A DNA stretch of 64,000 nucleotides, from positions 62,001 through 126,000 of the forward strand of contig CAXIUP010000111.1 in assembly GCA_964035015.1 (NCBI GenBank), given 5' to 3'. The position numbers were made by a program, and so were the translations under genes. Below are positions 32,140 to 44,697 of this stretch, one piece after another; the first letter of the stretch is position 1, and each line of letters starts with the position of its first letter. The notes beneath the pieces are model-generated. The model was given only the letters and a program-made list of their open reading frames with translations, did not search any database and was not told where the DNA came from. This DNA is from Corallium rubrum (taxonomy: Eukaryota > Cnidaria > Anthozoa > Scleralcyonacea > Coralliidae).

Positions 32140-33355
32140 AAACACAAACAATTCAAGACTGGTTTGCTGTTAGGGACACAGCCATTCAAAACCTGAAAGA
32201 ACACCAAGTGATACGATTAGGAGATATGACCCCTGATGATGAACATCCTCCACCAGATGTCTTGAACTGTGACATATCGTCAATGAAGCCATTTTTCAGC
32301 TCAGAAGCTTGGAATAAAATTCAGCATTCTTGTAAGTCCAGTGATCCATATAATTACGCATTGTCATAACTACAATACAGTTAACCTCAGGCAAGCAACC
32401 AGAAATTTTCTGGGTAAGGTAATCCAGATTAGCAACAGGCTTGTGCCTTTTAGTACAATTTTTAGAAACTCTGGGGGCTAGATCTATGCATATCCCCCCT
32501 GGAAATTTTAGAATTCTCAAACCTCTGAAATGCTAACTAATGCATTTTAAGATCACCTTTCGCAAAATTTAAAGGTGTGCATTCTAACAGGTATCCTGCA
32601 TGTATGCCTGAACACTAGTACTTGTGGATTTCAAGTACAAAAAAAAAATCGATACAATATAATTACACTTAGTAGATAAACTGACTAAGTTTTGATCACA
32701 GTTTTGGATTACTCGGTAACAAATTGTTGCTAAAATCTCGTTTATCCTCACCCAACAGTAACACGTTTGAGAAAAGACTGGAGATGTCACACTTGCCAAC
32801 AAGCAACATACACAAACATGATCACGTGTGACACATGCTCAACTTGGCACCATTGGTGAGTGATTTCAGTGTTGATCTGTATAAGTAAATACATCACAGA
32901 TGATAAACTCATCTTCATCATTTACATACCCAATAGGTTGGGCAAACACAGACATTCCAGACAGCAGATTTGAGCAGTGGTGCACTGGCACACCAGACAT
33001 CGCAAATGTCAGTGCCCCTAGTGTTGGAACAAATGACACCTAAGTGATCCCTGTAGAGGCTGTATGTTACCCCAGAAAATATTGGAATTAGTGAATTCAC
33101 AATTCCTTGTCAGAACAGCTAGTCACCTTAAATGCATCCCTGGGAGACTTGCATGTCCCTGCACTCACAATTTAATGCTTGGTACACCCATGATCTCAGC
33201 AAAGTCAAAAGACCAAACTCAATTTTTAAATTATTATTCTCAACTTAACAAACATTTTGTCATATTATTTCTACAACAGGGACTGTGCAAAATTAAGTAA
33301 AGCACCAGAGGAATGGTTCTGCAAAAGCTGCAGTAAATCCACAAAATTCATGTAA
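32140..33355 (+). CDS. PHD-finger protein, last three exons
   Basis: Exons 32140-32331, 32759-32855 and 33280-33355 (TAA at 33353-33355) have GT..AG junctions in phases 1 and 2 that agree. Exon A encodes an unassigned acidic region (TIQDWFAVRDTAIQNLKEHQ … SSMKPFFSSEAWNKI). Exons B and C form a PHD finger: WRCHTC, MITCDTC, STWHH, W-DC and WFCKSC give the C4-H-C3 zinc ligands in order. PHD fingers read histone H3 tails in the nucleus. The finger is at the extreme C-terminus. Upstream exons were not identified. The acidic ORF at 26.6 kb and the Cys-rich ORF at 30.6 kb are candidates on the same strand, with arrays and a MITE between. No lesion is seen in these exons. Confidence 0.75.
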
Positions 33356-34705
33356 ATCTGGACAATATATCAAAAATTCCAAAAACACTGCATGTAGAGT
33401 TCAAGTTGTATAATTATGCAGTAAAATTCACTTTAAAATGAACCATCCTGATTGAAACCATCTTGATTGAAATAACTCCTGCAATTATAAAGATTAGCAT
33501 TCACAACTCTTTCATATCTCATTTCCTAGCTTCTTCAGAGATTAAGATTTTTTGTAAATAGTTAAGATAATAGAGTAGTAAAGTGTAATGCCACAAATGT
33601 TCTTGCCTGCCACATTAAAGAAGAGATGAAAAATAACTTTACAAGTGAAAAAATCAATTAAGTTAAATAGCAGCCAAGATAAAATGCTAATAAATCAATG
33701 TTTTTTCCCTCCAATCCAAAAACAGTGATTCGTTAATGAAAATTATATTCTTAAAATAAATATACCAGTCCAGTGAGCTCAATATATGACAAGGTAGAGT
33801 CATGTTTTAAATAAAGACTTACCATGTTTCCGGGGGTGGTGGTGGTGGTGGGTGTTCTTTTCATTTAGGGGGAGTTAGGTTTAGACTTTTATTGGGAATG
33901 GAAAGGTTTGACCTTTTTAGGGTTAGCATTACGGTTAATGTTAGGGTTTAGGTCATGGTTATTTTGCATGGTTAAGTACTCGTTTTGGGTACCTTCAATG
34001 CCTCAAAAACAATGAAATGGTGGCCATACTGGTGTACCAAAACAATGAAATAGTGGCCATACCGGTGTGCCAAAACAATAATACACACTTGATGAAAGTA
34101 ATATATAAACTGTTGAATAGCATCGACTTTTATTTGCAAGACATCAGTACAATAAATCAATAATAAACAATACAAGCAAAAGTGAAGCAAACCACAAATA
34201 TTAATACAGTTTAAACCTCAATACATTTACATACAGCATTCACAGACACAAGTCAGTTCGGTGTAAGACATATGATGTACAGAAGATGTAAAACAACATT
34301 TTACCTTTCACTTGCAAGTTGGCTTTATCAACTTTCTTTGATCTTTGATTTACAGCACTTGAGCAACATTTTTCAGTACAATTTAATTAATAACACATGT
34401 ATAAAATTGATCGAGAACACATTGATCGAGAGTTTACTACACATTGTCAGCGTACGGTTATCGAGATCGCGGACCAACCCAGGTCTACTATAGTATAAAA
34501 GCATTGCGAGCGTGTTTATCATTAAAACATAAATTCACAAGTTTCGAACAACACAACCAAAGGCGTCAGGAGAAGAAAAAAACTCACCATTCCTGCATGA
34601 AAATCCGCCCTCATGAAACAGCATTTGAGCTGTGACGTCAGATGTGTCACATGCCTCAGTTTCGCAAAGCCTGTCGGGGCAATATCGCGACCCAAAAAAC
34701 CCACT
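33356..34705. other. 3' flank and spacer with minor repeats
   Basis: No gene recognised. It contains AATAAA-like words (33757), a GGT run (33836-33852), loose ttagggtt words (33917-33950), and a 38-bp duplication (caatgaaat.gtggccata, 34011 and 34049). The last 200 bases before the hexamer array carry GC-richer unique sequence with a tatagtataaaag word. Confidence 0.5.
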
Positions 34706-36273
34706 AACACCAACACCAACACCAACACCAACACCAACACCAACACCAACACCAACACCAACACCAACACCAACACCAACACCAACACCAACACCAACAC
34801 CAACACCAACACCAACACCAACACCAACACCAACACCAACACCAACACCAACACCAACACCAACACCAACACCAACACCAACACCAACACCAACACCAAC
34901 ACCAACACCAACACCAACACCAACACCAACACCAACACCAACACCAACACCAACACCAACACCAACACCAACACCAACACCAACACCAACACCAACACCA
35001 ACACCAACACCAACACCAACACCAACACCAACACCAACACCAACACCAACACCAACACCAACACCAACACCAACACCAACACCAACACCAACACCAACAC
35101 CAACACCAACACCAACACCAACACCAACACCAACACCAACACCAACACCAACACCAACACCAACACCAACACCAACACCAACACCAACACCAACACCAAC
35201 ACCAACACCAACACCAACACCAACACCAACACCAACACCAACACCAACACCAACACCAACACCAACACCAACACCAACACCAACACCAACACCAACACCA
35301 ACACCAACACCAACACCAACACCAACACCAACACCAACACCAACACCAACACCAACACCAACACCAACACCAACACCAACACCAACACCAACACCAACAC
35401 CAACACCAACACCAACACCAACACCAACACCAACACCAACACCAACACCAACACCAACACCAACACCAACACCAACACCAACACCAACACCAACACCAAC
35501 ACCAACACCAACACCAACACCAACACCAACACCAACACCAACACCAACACCAACACCAACACCAACACCAACACCAACACCAACACCAACACCAACACCA
35601 ACACCAACACCAACACCAACACCAACACCAACACCAACACCAACACCAACACCAACACCAACACCAACACCAACACCAACACCAACACCAACACCAACAC
35701 CAACACCAACACCAACACCAACACCAACACCAACACCAACACCAACACCAACACCAACACCAACACCAACACCAACACCAACACCAACACCAACACCAAC
35801 ACCAACACCAACACCAACACCAACACCAACACCAACACCAACACCAACACCAACACCAACACCAACACCAACACCAACACCAACACCAACACCAACACCA
35901 ACACCAACACCAACACCAACACCAACACCAACACCAACACCAACACCAACACCAACACCAACACCAACACCAACACCAACACCAACACCAACACCAACAC
36001 CAACACCAACACCAACACCAACACCAACACCAACACCAACACCAACACCAACACCAACACCAACACCAACACCAACACCAACACCAACACCAACACCAAC
36101 ACCAACACCAACACCAACACCAACACCAACACCAACACCAACACCAACACCAACACCAACACCAACACCAACACCAACACCAACACCAACACCAACACCA
36201 ACACCAACACCAACACCAACACCAACACCAACACCAACACCAACACCAACACCAACACTAACACTAACACTAA
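34706..36273. repeat. CCAACA hexanucleotide satellite, ~1.55 kb
   Basis: About 259 consecutive identical CACCAA units (34706-36258) with no visible interruption, ending in three ACTAAC variants. All frames lack stops, which yields 550-residue TNTN, TPTP and LVLV ORFs without biological meaning. Homogeneity over this length indicates recent expansion, or assembly smoothing. Confidence 0.97.
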
Positions 36274-36426
36274 CAACACGACCGAAACCTAGACTCGGCT
36301 ACCACAGGTAGCCCGAGTAATAAGATTAAACTGAATTTTTTACACTGTAAATTATAAAACAAACTTAAAATCTAAGTTTGTAATTTGTAAATGATGTATG
36401 ATGTATTTATTGTATTATTTTATTAT

Positions 36427-39400
36427 TATTATTTTTTTAACTTTATTGGGTTATCTACTAACAAAATTACAATGATCAAAGGTTATATAACAAAAACAAA
36501 CCAAAAAACAAACAAAACAAGAACAAAAAAAAAATAAATAAAAATAATAATAATAAGATAAAAATAACCCAAACGGGAAGAGTGCGAACGGGACACTAAG
36601 TCCGATGCAGGGGACTCCCCGTAAAAATTAAAAAAACACAACCCCAACTGAGTTTACGACCTATGACAGGGGCAATCCCGTACGAGGGACCACGTGCACG
36701 GCAGATCGACATGAAAAATTGAGTAACTTAAATTATAGTACATTTCTTTTCGGGAACTTTTAAAAAAGGAAAGACTAGAAAAACTAGTGGTAGGGAGTAT
36801 TTTACAGGTTGAATTCCATAGTTTGACTATGAGGTTGAAGTAAGAAGCTTGGAATGTGCTGGATTTACATAGAGGAACTTTAAGAGTAAGGGTTTTGACT
36901 AAGTCGAGTGCGACCATTGTTTACAAAAGAAACAAATTTGTGAACATTCAGGTCTGTATATCCATAGAGAGCCTTAAAGAAAAATATCAAGTCCTTAATT
37001 TCTCTGTCATAACTTAAAGGTAGCAAGTTAAGAGCTACCAGCCTCTGTTTATAAGACATTTCTCCTTGTTTGGATTTGAGAATCCAAGCGGTGGCTCTTC
37101 TCTGGATCTTTTCAACCTTAGACTTGAGTTTGGTGTTGGCTGGGGACCATATCTCTGTGGCGTAGCTTAACTGGGACTTAACAACGGTCAGGTATTGCAT
37201 CCGCCTAACTTTGATGTCCGTCAACAGGGGACAAGTTCTCTTCAGTAGCCCTAGCAGTTTGTTAGCTTTAGCGACGATGGTATTTATATGCGAGTCCCAG
37301 GTGAGGTTGTTGGTCAGGGAAACACCAAGATCTTTCTCTTTTTCGACACGAAGCAGTTCCTTTGAGCCAAGATGGTAAGCGTAAGACATCGGGGTTTTCT
37401 TTCTTTTCACGGTCAACACTTTGCATTTAGACGCATTAAATTTAAGGTTGTTCTGACTGCTCCAACCGTCAAGGTTCGTCAAGGCAAGTTGTAAGTTTTC
37501 AGTCAACCACTGAAGTGATGTTTCTGTACAACTTTGTGTCATCTGCGTACAAAGCTGCCAAAGTTCCGTCTGGTATGTAGTCAGGGAGGTCGTTTATGAA
37601 GACCACAAAGAGCACGGGTCCTAGGATACTTCCTTGCGGTACGCCAGATGTAACAGATGCCCATTGCGATGCCACACCATCCACGACTACTCTTTGACAA
37701 CGACCTCTTAGGTAGTCAGCAAACCAGTCATAGAGTTGACCCGATACACCATATGATTTTAGTTTGCCGAGGAGAATTTGGTGGTCGACAGAATCAAATG
37801 CTTTGCCGAGATCCAGGTACACAACATCGGTTTGAATGTTCTTATCGAGGCATTGTCCAATGGTATGAAGGACTGAGAGAAGCTGTGTGACGCACGGGCG
37901 ACTTCTCAAAAAACCGTGTTGTAGTTTGGTGACGAGGTGTGTTATATGATCGTAGAATCTGTTGCATATGCAGCGTTCCATGACTTTGCCGAGAATGGGC
38001 AACAACGAGATGGGTCTGTAGTTTTCCGCTAGTTTTTTCAGGTCCTTTTTGTGGATGGGTGTAACATTAGCTGATTTCCACTCGGATGGAATGCGACCGG
38101 TTTGCAGAGAATGGTTGAAGAGTGCGCAAATGCTGGGAGCGATTTCTTGGCTGCATTCTTTCAAAAGGCGAGATGGAATGCCGTCTGGACCGCATGCTTT
38201 TGAGGTGTCAAGATCATTAAAAAAAATGGCAACTTCGTCCACACTGAGTGTTACGTCAGATATTTGCATGTCGGTGTTCAGTGGAAATGAGTATTTACTG
38301 AATTAAAAATACGAATTAAAAAGTTCTGCTTTTTCGGCCGCCGTCTTCGCTGTAACACCATTGTAGGTAATCTCAGCACTCTGGCTGGTTTGGTGGTGAA
38401 CAATGGCTTTGTGATAACTCCAGAATAGTTTGGGATTATCACTAAAAGAAGCTTCGATTTTAGCCAGATGCTCACGGTGCTTTCTTCTAATCATGTACTT
38501 AATGTTTTGACTCGAAGTACGTAGTTTCACTTTTCGAGCAGTGGATTTAACCAAACGATATTTCTTTAGTGCTGTGTATTTCTTCCGGATTAAATGGCGA
38601 ACTTCTCCGTCAATCCATGGAGGAGAATTTGTATCTCTGACAGTTTTTACCGGGATAAATCTTTCCACGGCAGTTAAAAACATGTCCTTCCACTGTAACC
38701 AGTAGTAGTCAATGTTGTCTGACCGAGTGATATCTGACGGAGTAATATCCAGAGGCACACTTGTTAGAAAACTACGCAGATCCCCAAAGTTTCCACGTTT
38801 GTAATCGTACACTCGTCGTCTAACTGGCCTGACTTGTGTAAAATTCAGTTTGGCCTGAAATTCTATGATGTAGTGATCTGTTGGATAATTACACATTTTA
38901 GGTTCGAGAGTGGAAACGTCATCAATAATTTCAGGACAGTTGCATAACAGCAGGTCAAGTTTATTGCCAGCAATGTGCGTAGGGCCCACAATAAACTGCT
39001 GGAGGAAGTTGTCACCCACTAAGTCGCAAAAAGTGTCGTTCTCCACATTCCCTCCGGTGTTCATAGGGACAGTTTGATCAGTTGACCAGTTGACAGCGGG
39101 AAGGTTAAAGTCACTTATGAGAACTACACAACTAGACTCTGGAGTGTTTTGAAGAGAGGCATCCAATTGTTGCAGAACATCCGGTGTGGAATCAGGAGGC
39201 CGGTAAAACGTGAAAAGGATAATTAATTTACTGATTGATGTAATAAGTTCAGTTACAACAAGTTCAGAACTGTCAGCCTCGAGATCCAGTCGACGAGAGG
39301 CTTGTATGCCGGTCTTTACAGCTACGAGAACGCCATCACTGACCTTTCCCAGTCTGTCTCGACGAAAGATAGAATATCCCGGTAACAGTTCACTGTTCAC
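36427..39400 (-). pseudogene. LINE copy B (APE endonuclease + RT), 5'-truncated
   Basis: Minus strand. 39400-38303: an apurinic-type endonuclease missing its first ~80 residues, with SDFNLPAVNW (usually GDFN), NKLDLLLCN and TDHYIIEF. An in-frame TAA (about 38303) separates it from RT at 38269-37499: [42 protein letters not shown] and the catalytic [10 protein letters not shown]. Frameshifts near 37530 and 36900 lead to the C-terminal blocks (LLGLLKRTC, QRRATAWILKSKQGEM) shared with copy A. The 3' UTR is A-rich and ends at an ACTTTATTGGG edge near 36427. At least one stop and two frameshifts make it inactive. Confidence 0.9.
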
Positions 39401-39861
39401 TATTATGTTATCTTGCCATAGTTATCTTGCCATAATAATTATCTATCTATGTACTGTACTTCCGACGTACCTGCGACCGGATGATTTCCATCTGTATACT
39501 GTTGATATTTTATTATACCAAAATGGAACTGTGGAAACACGAAGACTTTAATTAAACTGTTGAGTGTTGACTTTGGAGCAGCGGTCTTCAACTTTAATTT
39601 ATAACGTCATCGACAAAGATCTATTTATATTGACCAATATGGCGTCGGCGCCATTCCTGTCTCTAGCTGCAAGTCTTTTGGGTTCATCCGCCATTTTGAA
39701 ATAATTAGATTGTTCTTCAGTCGACGAAGCATAAGTTGCGACACTTCACTTCTGGAGGGCATGGTGTACTGAAGCAGTGAATACAGTCTGCAGTACACTT
39801 CTGTAACTGTTCGTTTATTGCTTTAGATCCAGAGTATTGTTCTAGAAATATTCTTGGAAGA

Positions 39862-39865
<4 letters not shown>
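39401..39865. other. Spacer; carries a motif shared with the 3' Helitron units
   Basis: No ORF of note. gttatcttgccata is duplicated at 39409-39435. ctgcagtacacttctgtaac at 39789-39808 matches, with one change, the start of the 329-bp unit at 43888, so the 5' limit of the Helitron-like element may lie in this spacer. Confidence 0.5.
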
Positions 39866-39897
<32 letters not shown>

Positions 39898-39959
39898 TGT
39901 GTTTGTGTGTTTGTGTGTTTGTGTGTTTGTTTGTTTGTGTGTGTGCGTGTGTGTTTGTG

Positions 39960-40010
<51 letters not shown>

Positions 40011-40190
40011 TTGCGTGCTTGCGTGCTTGCGTGCTTGCGTGCGTGCGTGCGTGCGTGCGTGCTCGCGTGCTCGCTGGCTCGCTGGCTCGCTGGCTCGCTG
40101 GCTCGCTGGCTCGCTGGCGCGCTGGCGCGCTGGCGCGCTGGTGCGCTGGCTCGCTGGCTCGCTCGCTTGTTTGCTTGTTTGCTTGTTGGT
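39866..40190. repeat. Compound GT, TTTG, GCGT, GCTGGCTC repeat
   Basis: About 325 bp running from (GT)n through GTTTGTGT and GCGT tetramers to GGCTCGCT and GCGCGCTG octamers and finally TTTGCTTG. The GT and GCGT parts alternate purine and pyrimidine, so Z-DNA is possible. The CVCVC/ACVRACVR ORFs are artefacts. Confidence 0.95.
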
Positions 40191-40467
40191 ATTAAGAAGG
40201 TGAAGAAGTGGTCTAGTGAACGTGCTGAAGAGTTTTGGAATGGGAGGGAGTGTCATCTTATGATGAAAGGTAGAGAGATTGAAGAGAAGCGGCAGAAGCT
40301 CTTCGAGGAAGAGAATGAAAGAAAAGACAAATGGAATGAAGCCAGTTTATTTGTGAAAATGAGGTTAGGTTGCATGGAAATGAGGGTGGTACTTCTTCAC
40401 GATGTAAAACCATATCTGAAGATTTGAAGTTTTGGATGGAGAATTGTGCGTGGAGTTACTGTGAAAA

Positions 40468-42110
40468 GTGTCAGAGTGTACTCGCGCACCTGTAAAGCAT
40501 GTGAAGAATTGTAAATGTGGTCAGAAGCGATATATTGTGCCTCACGTTGATTTAATTCCGTTTGCATTAAAAACTTTATCATTCTCTGATGTGTGTATTC
40601 TGCGTCCATTCAATTTTCATTGTGGCGATTATGTACGTCAATTACATGGATATCGGCAAAGGACTGGTATGTGTCGTGTGACATGGGCAAAAACAACCGT
40701 AGAAGCCAAAATTGATCGCATGGATGATCCGGTGGCCAAGCGTCGTTGTCGACACGCGTATAATTTTTTGTTGCGTTTTGACGGTAGTTCTTATAAAGTT
40801 TTTATCGCTAAACACTTAAAGCACATGTCCTCTCCCGATCCCTTGAATTTATATGACATAGAAAACAGTAAAGGAATTGAATGTAGCTTGTGGCCAAATT
40901 TATATCCATACACGGATTGGTGTGAGTCGGTCATTACTGGCAATGAAAGTGGCATGAGTGGGAAAATTTCTTTTTTTACTAAGGTGTTTTCTAGTGTTCT
41001 TGATTATTCGTTGCACTACGAGTTGTTGCAATATCATTACGATGTTTGGATGTTTAAAACTGTTAGTGATGCCATTAATTCCGCAAGAAGAATGAAATGT
41101 TCTCCTGCTAGATCACTAAATGCTAAGGTGTTTAATCCTGGTTATTGGAAGAAACAACATCGTCTATTGATTGATGCTGTTCGTCAGTTTGGTTTTCCAT
41201 CAGTTTTTGTTACCATTAACCCTTATGAGTGGTCTTTTGCATTTCCCCAATGGCTTAAAAATATCCGAAATTTAAGTGGTTGCGGTCCGAGTAATTTAGC
41301 AGGATTGGAGACTGTTCATATTGCACATATTCTGTATCAAGTCGTTCATGGTTATTTGTGTGGATCAAATAACAATAAATGGAGGAAGCATGTGTTTAAT
41401 TACAATAATATTGCAGGTACATCCAATATTCACACGTATTTTTATCGCTTTGAGTTTCAAGAACGTGGAACTGTTCATTTGCATTTATTAATACGGCTTA
41501 AAAACACGAAGTATATTCAGCACGATTTAATTCGTGGAGACATTCCATACGAAGATACTGAGATGGCTTTTCTTGTTAGGAAATTGCAGCCTGCAGATAG
41601 AGGTTCTCTTCCACTTAATGAGAAACCTACTAGTGTTAACGTTGAAAGAAACTCTCTAGATATTTTTCAACCTCATGAGGCGTGTTTGTATTAAACTTAC
41701 GTGGTTATATTTCTTCTCTGCTTCCCGCACTTTCATGCCGAATGGATTTTCAGGTTACAGATGGCAGATATATGATTTTACGCCATGTGACATCGTATGT
41801 TTCCAAATGGAAGGATGCATACTCGAACGACGCCTTGTATTCTACTCGTGTAAGTGCGTATGAAGCTGCATACAGGCATTTGATGGATCTTCAGCCATGT
41901 GAACCAGAAATGTGGTTGCATTTATCATCGATAACGTTTGCGTGGTTGCAAAGTAGAACGAAAGATTTTTTACTTCCTTACTCATGGAATATTGAAGGTC
42001 ATTCTGTGCACAGGAAGTACATTTCCAGGCCCAAATCAATGGATGATCTCGGTATGTTAGAGTGGTTAAAGGTCTGTTCACCATGTACCCGCTACTCCTA
42101 AGCCGTATGT
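40468..42110 (+). pseudogene. Helitron-like Rep (HUH endonuclease) region
   Basis: ORF 40468-41694 begins after a Cys-rich stretch (KNCKCGQKRYI, preceded in another frame by a CxxC). It contains PSVFVTINPYEWSFAFPQWL, then VHGYLCGSNNNKWRKHVFNY, then FEFQERGTVHLHLLIRLK, where HLH is the HUH metal-binding motif. The next frame (41682-42101) continues with SCRMDFQ, a MILRHVTSYVSKWKDAY block and a Trp-rich stretch. Rep nicks and joins single strands in rolling-circle transposition. The ORF upstream (40200-40427) is rich in Glu/Lys and may be the true N-terminus. Confidence 0.75.
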
Positions 42111-42126
42111 TAGAGGGAATACTTTA

Positions 42127-43813
42127 GTGGGTATAAAACTTGCATCTCCATTTTGTGACGAATATTTTTTTCATTACCTTCTGCTGCACTATGCCCATCG
42201 ATCAGTTACGGCACTCTTTCACCACGACCATGAAAAACTTCCTAGTCATATTTGTTTCTTCGTTTCTGTCCGGAGTATTTTCCCTTCTTTGTGGCAAGAT
42301 GAAAGTGCTATTAGGGAGTACTTTACGAGAGAGTGTCACAAACAGTATTATATTGATATTTTAGTGCCCCATGTTAGAAGTCTTCATGACGTTTTTCACA
42401 TGTGGCGAAGACAAGTTTTTACATCTATGGATTTTTTTGCCTCTGAAACAGTTACCCAGTGCATTACACCTTGATAATTTTCAAACGGCTATTGTTTCTT
42501 ATATTATGAATTGTATTGATAGCCGCAATAACTACTTGATATCGTGTAATCAGTATTACGATTGTTCCAGTGATGAAAGGGATGAAAGCGATATTGAAGA
42601 AGACGAACCAGAAGATTTTCCTACACGTGGAGGAACATCTTCGGCTAGTGAGTGTGACTGGCGCACGTTTATACTAATAACTGGTAAAGCTGGTACAGGG
42701 AAGTCACATGTTTTAAAAGATGTGATTAAGAAATGTCTCGACCTTGAAATGAACATCTTAGTTGCATGTCCAACGGCGATGCTATCAGGTCATTATCGTG
42801 ACTTGTACCAATCGGACATCACCTGTGACACCGTGCACAGCGCATTTACTTTCCCAGTGGGTGGTACTGAGCAACCTAGTGTAAACTGGAATATTTGTAG
42901 TTATGATTTAGTTATTGTGGAAGAAATATCGATGGTCTCGAAACGAATTATGGAGCATGTTATTCGAACGATGTCGGAAGTGACCGTCAGGCCTCTTGTT
43001 ATGGCTGGTGACAATCAGCAGCAACAACCCATTGAAACAGTTGACCAAAAGACTGTAGTCGTTGAGAATATTTTTAATGAGAAGTCATTTCATTCTTTGG
43101 TAAAGCATTTTCAGTTAGTCAAGCAATATCGGGTGATTGATGGTGAGTATCAGCGTTTTCTTGACCACATACGTTATTGGAAACCTTCGCAAAAATTGCT
43201 CGATGAAGTTCAACAGGGTAAAGTCGTTTGTTATGAAGGTGAACCAAGTGATGAAGACATAGTTGGACAATTTCTTGAGCATCCCCATGCGCACATTCTA
43301 ACTGTTTCTAGACGTGCTAGTAGTCGTGTCAATAATGTTGTGATCAGATCCATATTCAGTGAGGCCAATGCACTAGCTACTGTCCAGTGTGATTTCGACA
43401 TGGATCCTATTCCTATTTATAGGAATATGCGGGTGGTCATTACACAGAATAGAGACAAAGCAAATGGTACTGTGAACGGGCAGGACGCCGTAGTGGACTG
43501 TGTTCAGAATGCTACAGTATTTTTGAAGTTGCCAAACGATAAAATCGTGCACGTTTATCCCGTGACGAACATTGACCAGGAGAACAGATCGTTTACTTGT
43601 TATCCTTTTACACCGTCATATGCTCTTACTATGTGCAAAGCTCAAGGTCAAAACTTGAATAAAGTTATTCTTTGGTTTGATAGTAATATAGTTGCCCCAG
43701 GATGTGCGTACGTCTCTCTTTCTCGAGTAAAGCGTGGAGACGATTTAATTTTAATTACACCCATGACTAGTGAACATTGTCATCCTGTTAGAATTGCACG
43801 AGTTTCCGTTTGA
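42127..43813 (+). pseudogene. Helitron-like Pif1/SF1B helicase
   Basis: A linker (42127-42474) in one frame joins ORF 42371-43813 in another. The helicase has Walker A (ILITGKAGTGKSHVL), motif II (LVIVEEISMV), motif III (MAGDNQQQQPI) and the C-terminal motifs (YALTMCKAQGQNLNKVI and YVSLSRVKRGDDLIL). An acidic Ser-rich linker precedes Walker A. It ends in TGA at 43811-43813. All helicase motifs look intact, and the lesions lie upstream of it. Confidence 0.85.
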
Positions 43814-43879
43814 GTTATGTGTGATAAAAAAAAAATTAAAAAATAGTGAAATAGTATTTTAGTTGTACTTGTTGTTGTG

Positions 43880-44480
43880 ACTGCTGCTGCAGTACACTTT
43901 TGTAACATTTTACTACACCACTTACCTTCGTTTGGATACATTTGTTCACATTTTGTTTTGCAGAATGAAGGAAGATGTTCAATTACGATTTGTGCCGTAC
44001 CCTTTCGTGTTTTGATTATGGTGTTTATGAATGCCGTTTTAGTATTTTGTTTACTTACCTTCATGAAGCGTCTTTCCACTTTTCTTTCTTGTTTTACTTA
44101 CCTTTTTATTAATGGCATGTTGTATCATTTTCTGATGTCTTTCTTCAGCTTCTGAAAATAAGATATGTAAATGTAGTTGCTGTGCTGACTATGCTACATT
44201 GGAATACGCATTTGTCACATTTTCGGACCTTACCTTTGTTTGGATACATTTCTTCACCTTTTGTTAATTTCATAGGAACGTGTGCCTTTTGGACAAAGAA
44301 GGAGGATGTTAACTTACAATGTGCCGTAACCTTTCGTGTTTTGATTATGGTGTTTATGAATGCCGTTTTAGTATTTTGTTTACTTACCTTCATGAAGCGT
44401 CTTTCCACTTTTCTTCCTTGTTTTTTACCTTTTTAGTAATGGCATGTTGTATCATTTTCTGATGTCTTTCTTCAACTTCT
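43880..44480 (+). repeat. 329-bp tandem units, locus 1
   Basis: Two units whose tttcgtgttttgattatggt blocks start 329 bases apart (tcg at 44005 and 44334). Each has a gtaacattt/gtcacatttt, then a tttggatacatttgttcac, then a ccttcatgaagcgtctttcc part. The same units, at the same 329-base spacing, occur at 59.4-59.9 kb. They follow the helicase stop directly, where 3' tandem units are known in some Helitron lineages. Confidence 0.85.
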
Positions 44481-44544
44481 CAAAATAAACTTAGTTTTTT
44501 TGCTGAGGTGTTATTTCGAATAAATGATCTTGCCAGTGAAATAA

Positions 44545-44697
44545 TTTTAATCCTGAAATTTTCAGCGCAAATTTCCATAATTGCGGCTATTTTGAAAAGC
44601 AGTATTTTATAGTGGTCAACTCTTGATTTAAAATTTCCAGCGCAAATCGACATAATTGCGCCTATATAGAACAGCAGTATTTTGTGGAGGCCAGCCT
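44545..44697. repeat. ~85-bp tandem duplication
   Basis: cagcgcaaat..cataattgcg..tat followed by cagcagtattttat.gtgg occurs twice (about 44563 and 44638) with ~85% identity. Confidence 0.75.

Larger units (their letters stand above)
40195..44480 (+). mobile_element. Helitron-like element (Rep + Pif1-type helicase), decayed
   Basis: A contiguous plus-strand region encodes first an HUH-type Rep domain and then an SF1B Pif1-like helicase, the defining gene pair of Helitrons. It is followed by tandem 329-bp units that also occur at 59.4 kb. Reading needs at least three frame changes (about 41690, 42080 and 42460). Canonical 5' TC and 3' CTRR-hairpin ends were not identified, so the limits are approximate. 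The Rep blocks differ from standard Helitron motifs, so it may be a divergent lineage. Confidence 0.75.

Noticed and set aside
33910-33955. ttagggtt words considered as interstitial telomere
   Set aside because: Only two or three imperfect units scattered in 40 bases; no array.
34522-36311. Three ORFs of 559-585 codons (LVLV, TNTN, TPTP)
   Set aside because: They are translations of a hexamer repeat that has no stop in these frames; no unique protein sequence.
39717-40427. Overlapping Cys/Val- and Thr/His-rich ORFs
   Set aside because: Simple-repeat translation of GT, GCGT and GCTGGCTC units. Only the last ~75 codons (40200-40427) may belong to the Helitron-like gene.
43780-44408. Repeated minus ORFs starting MERRFMKVSKQN (also at 59.6 kb)
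   Set aside because: They recur because the 329-bp unit recurs. No domain, no splice logic; treated as repeat shadows.
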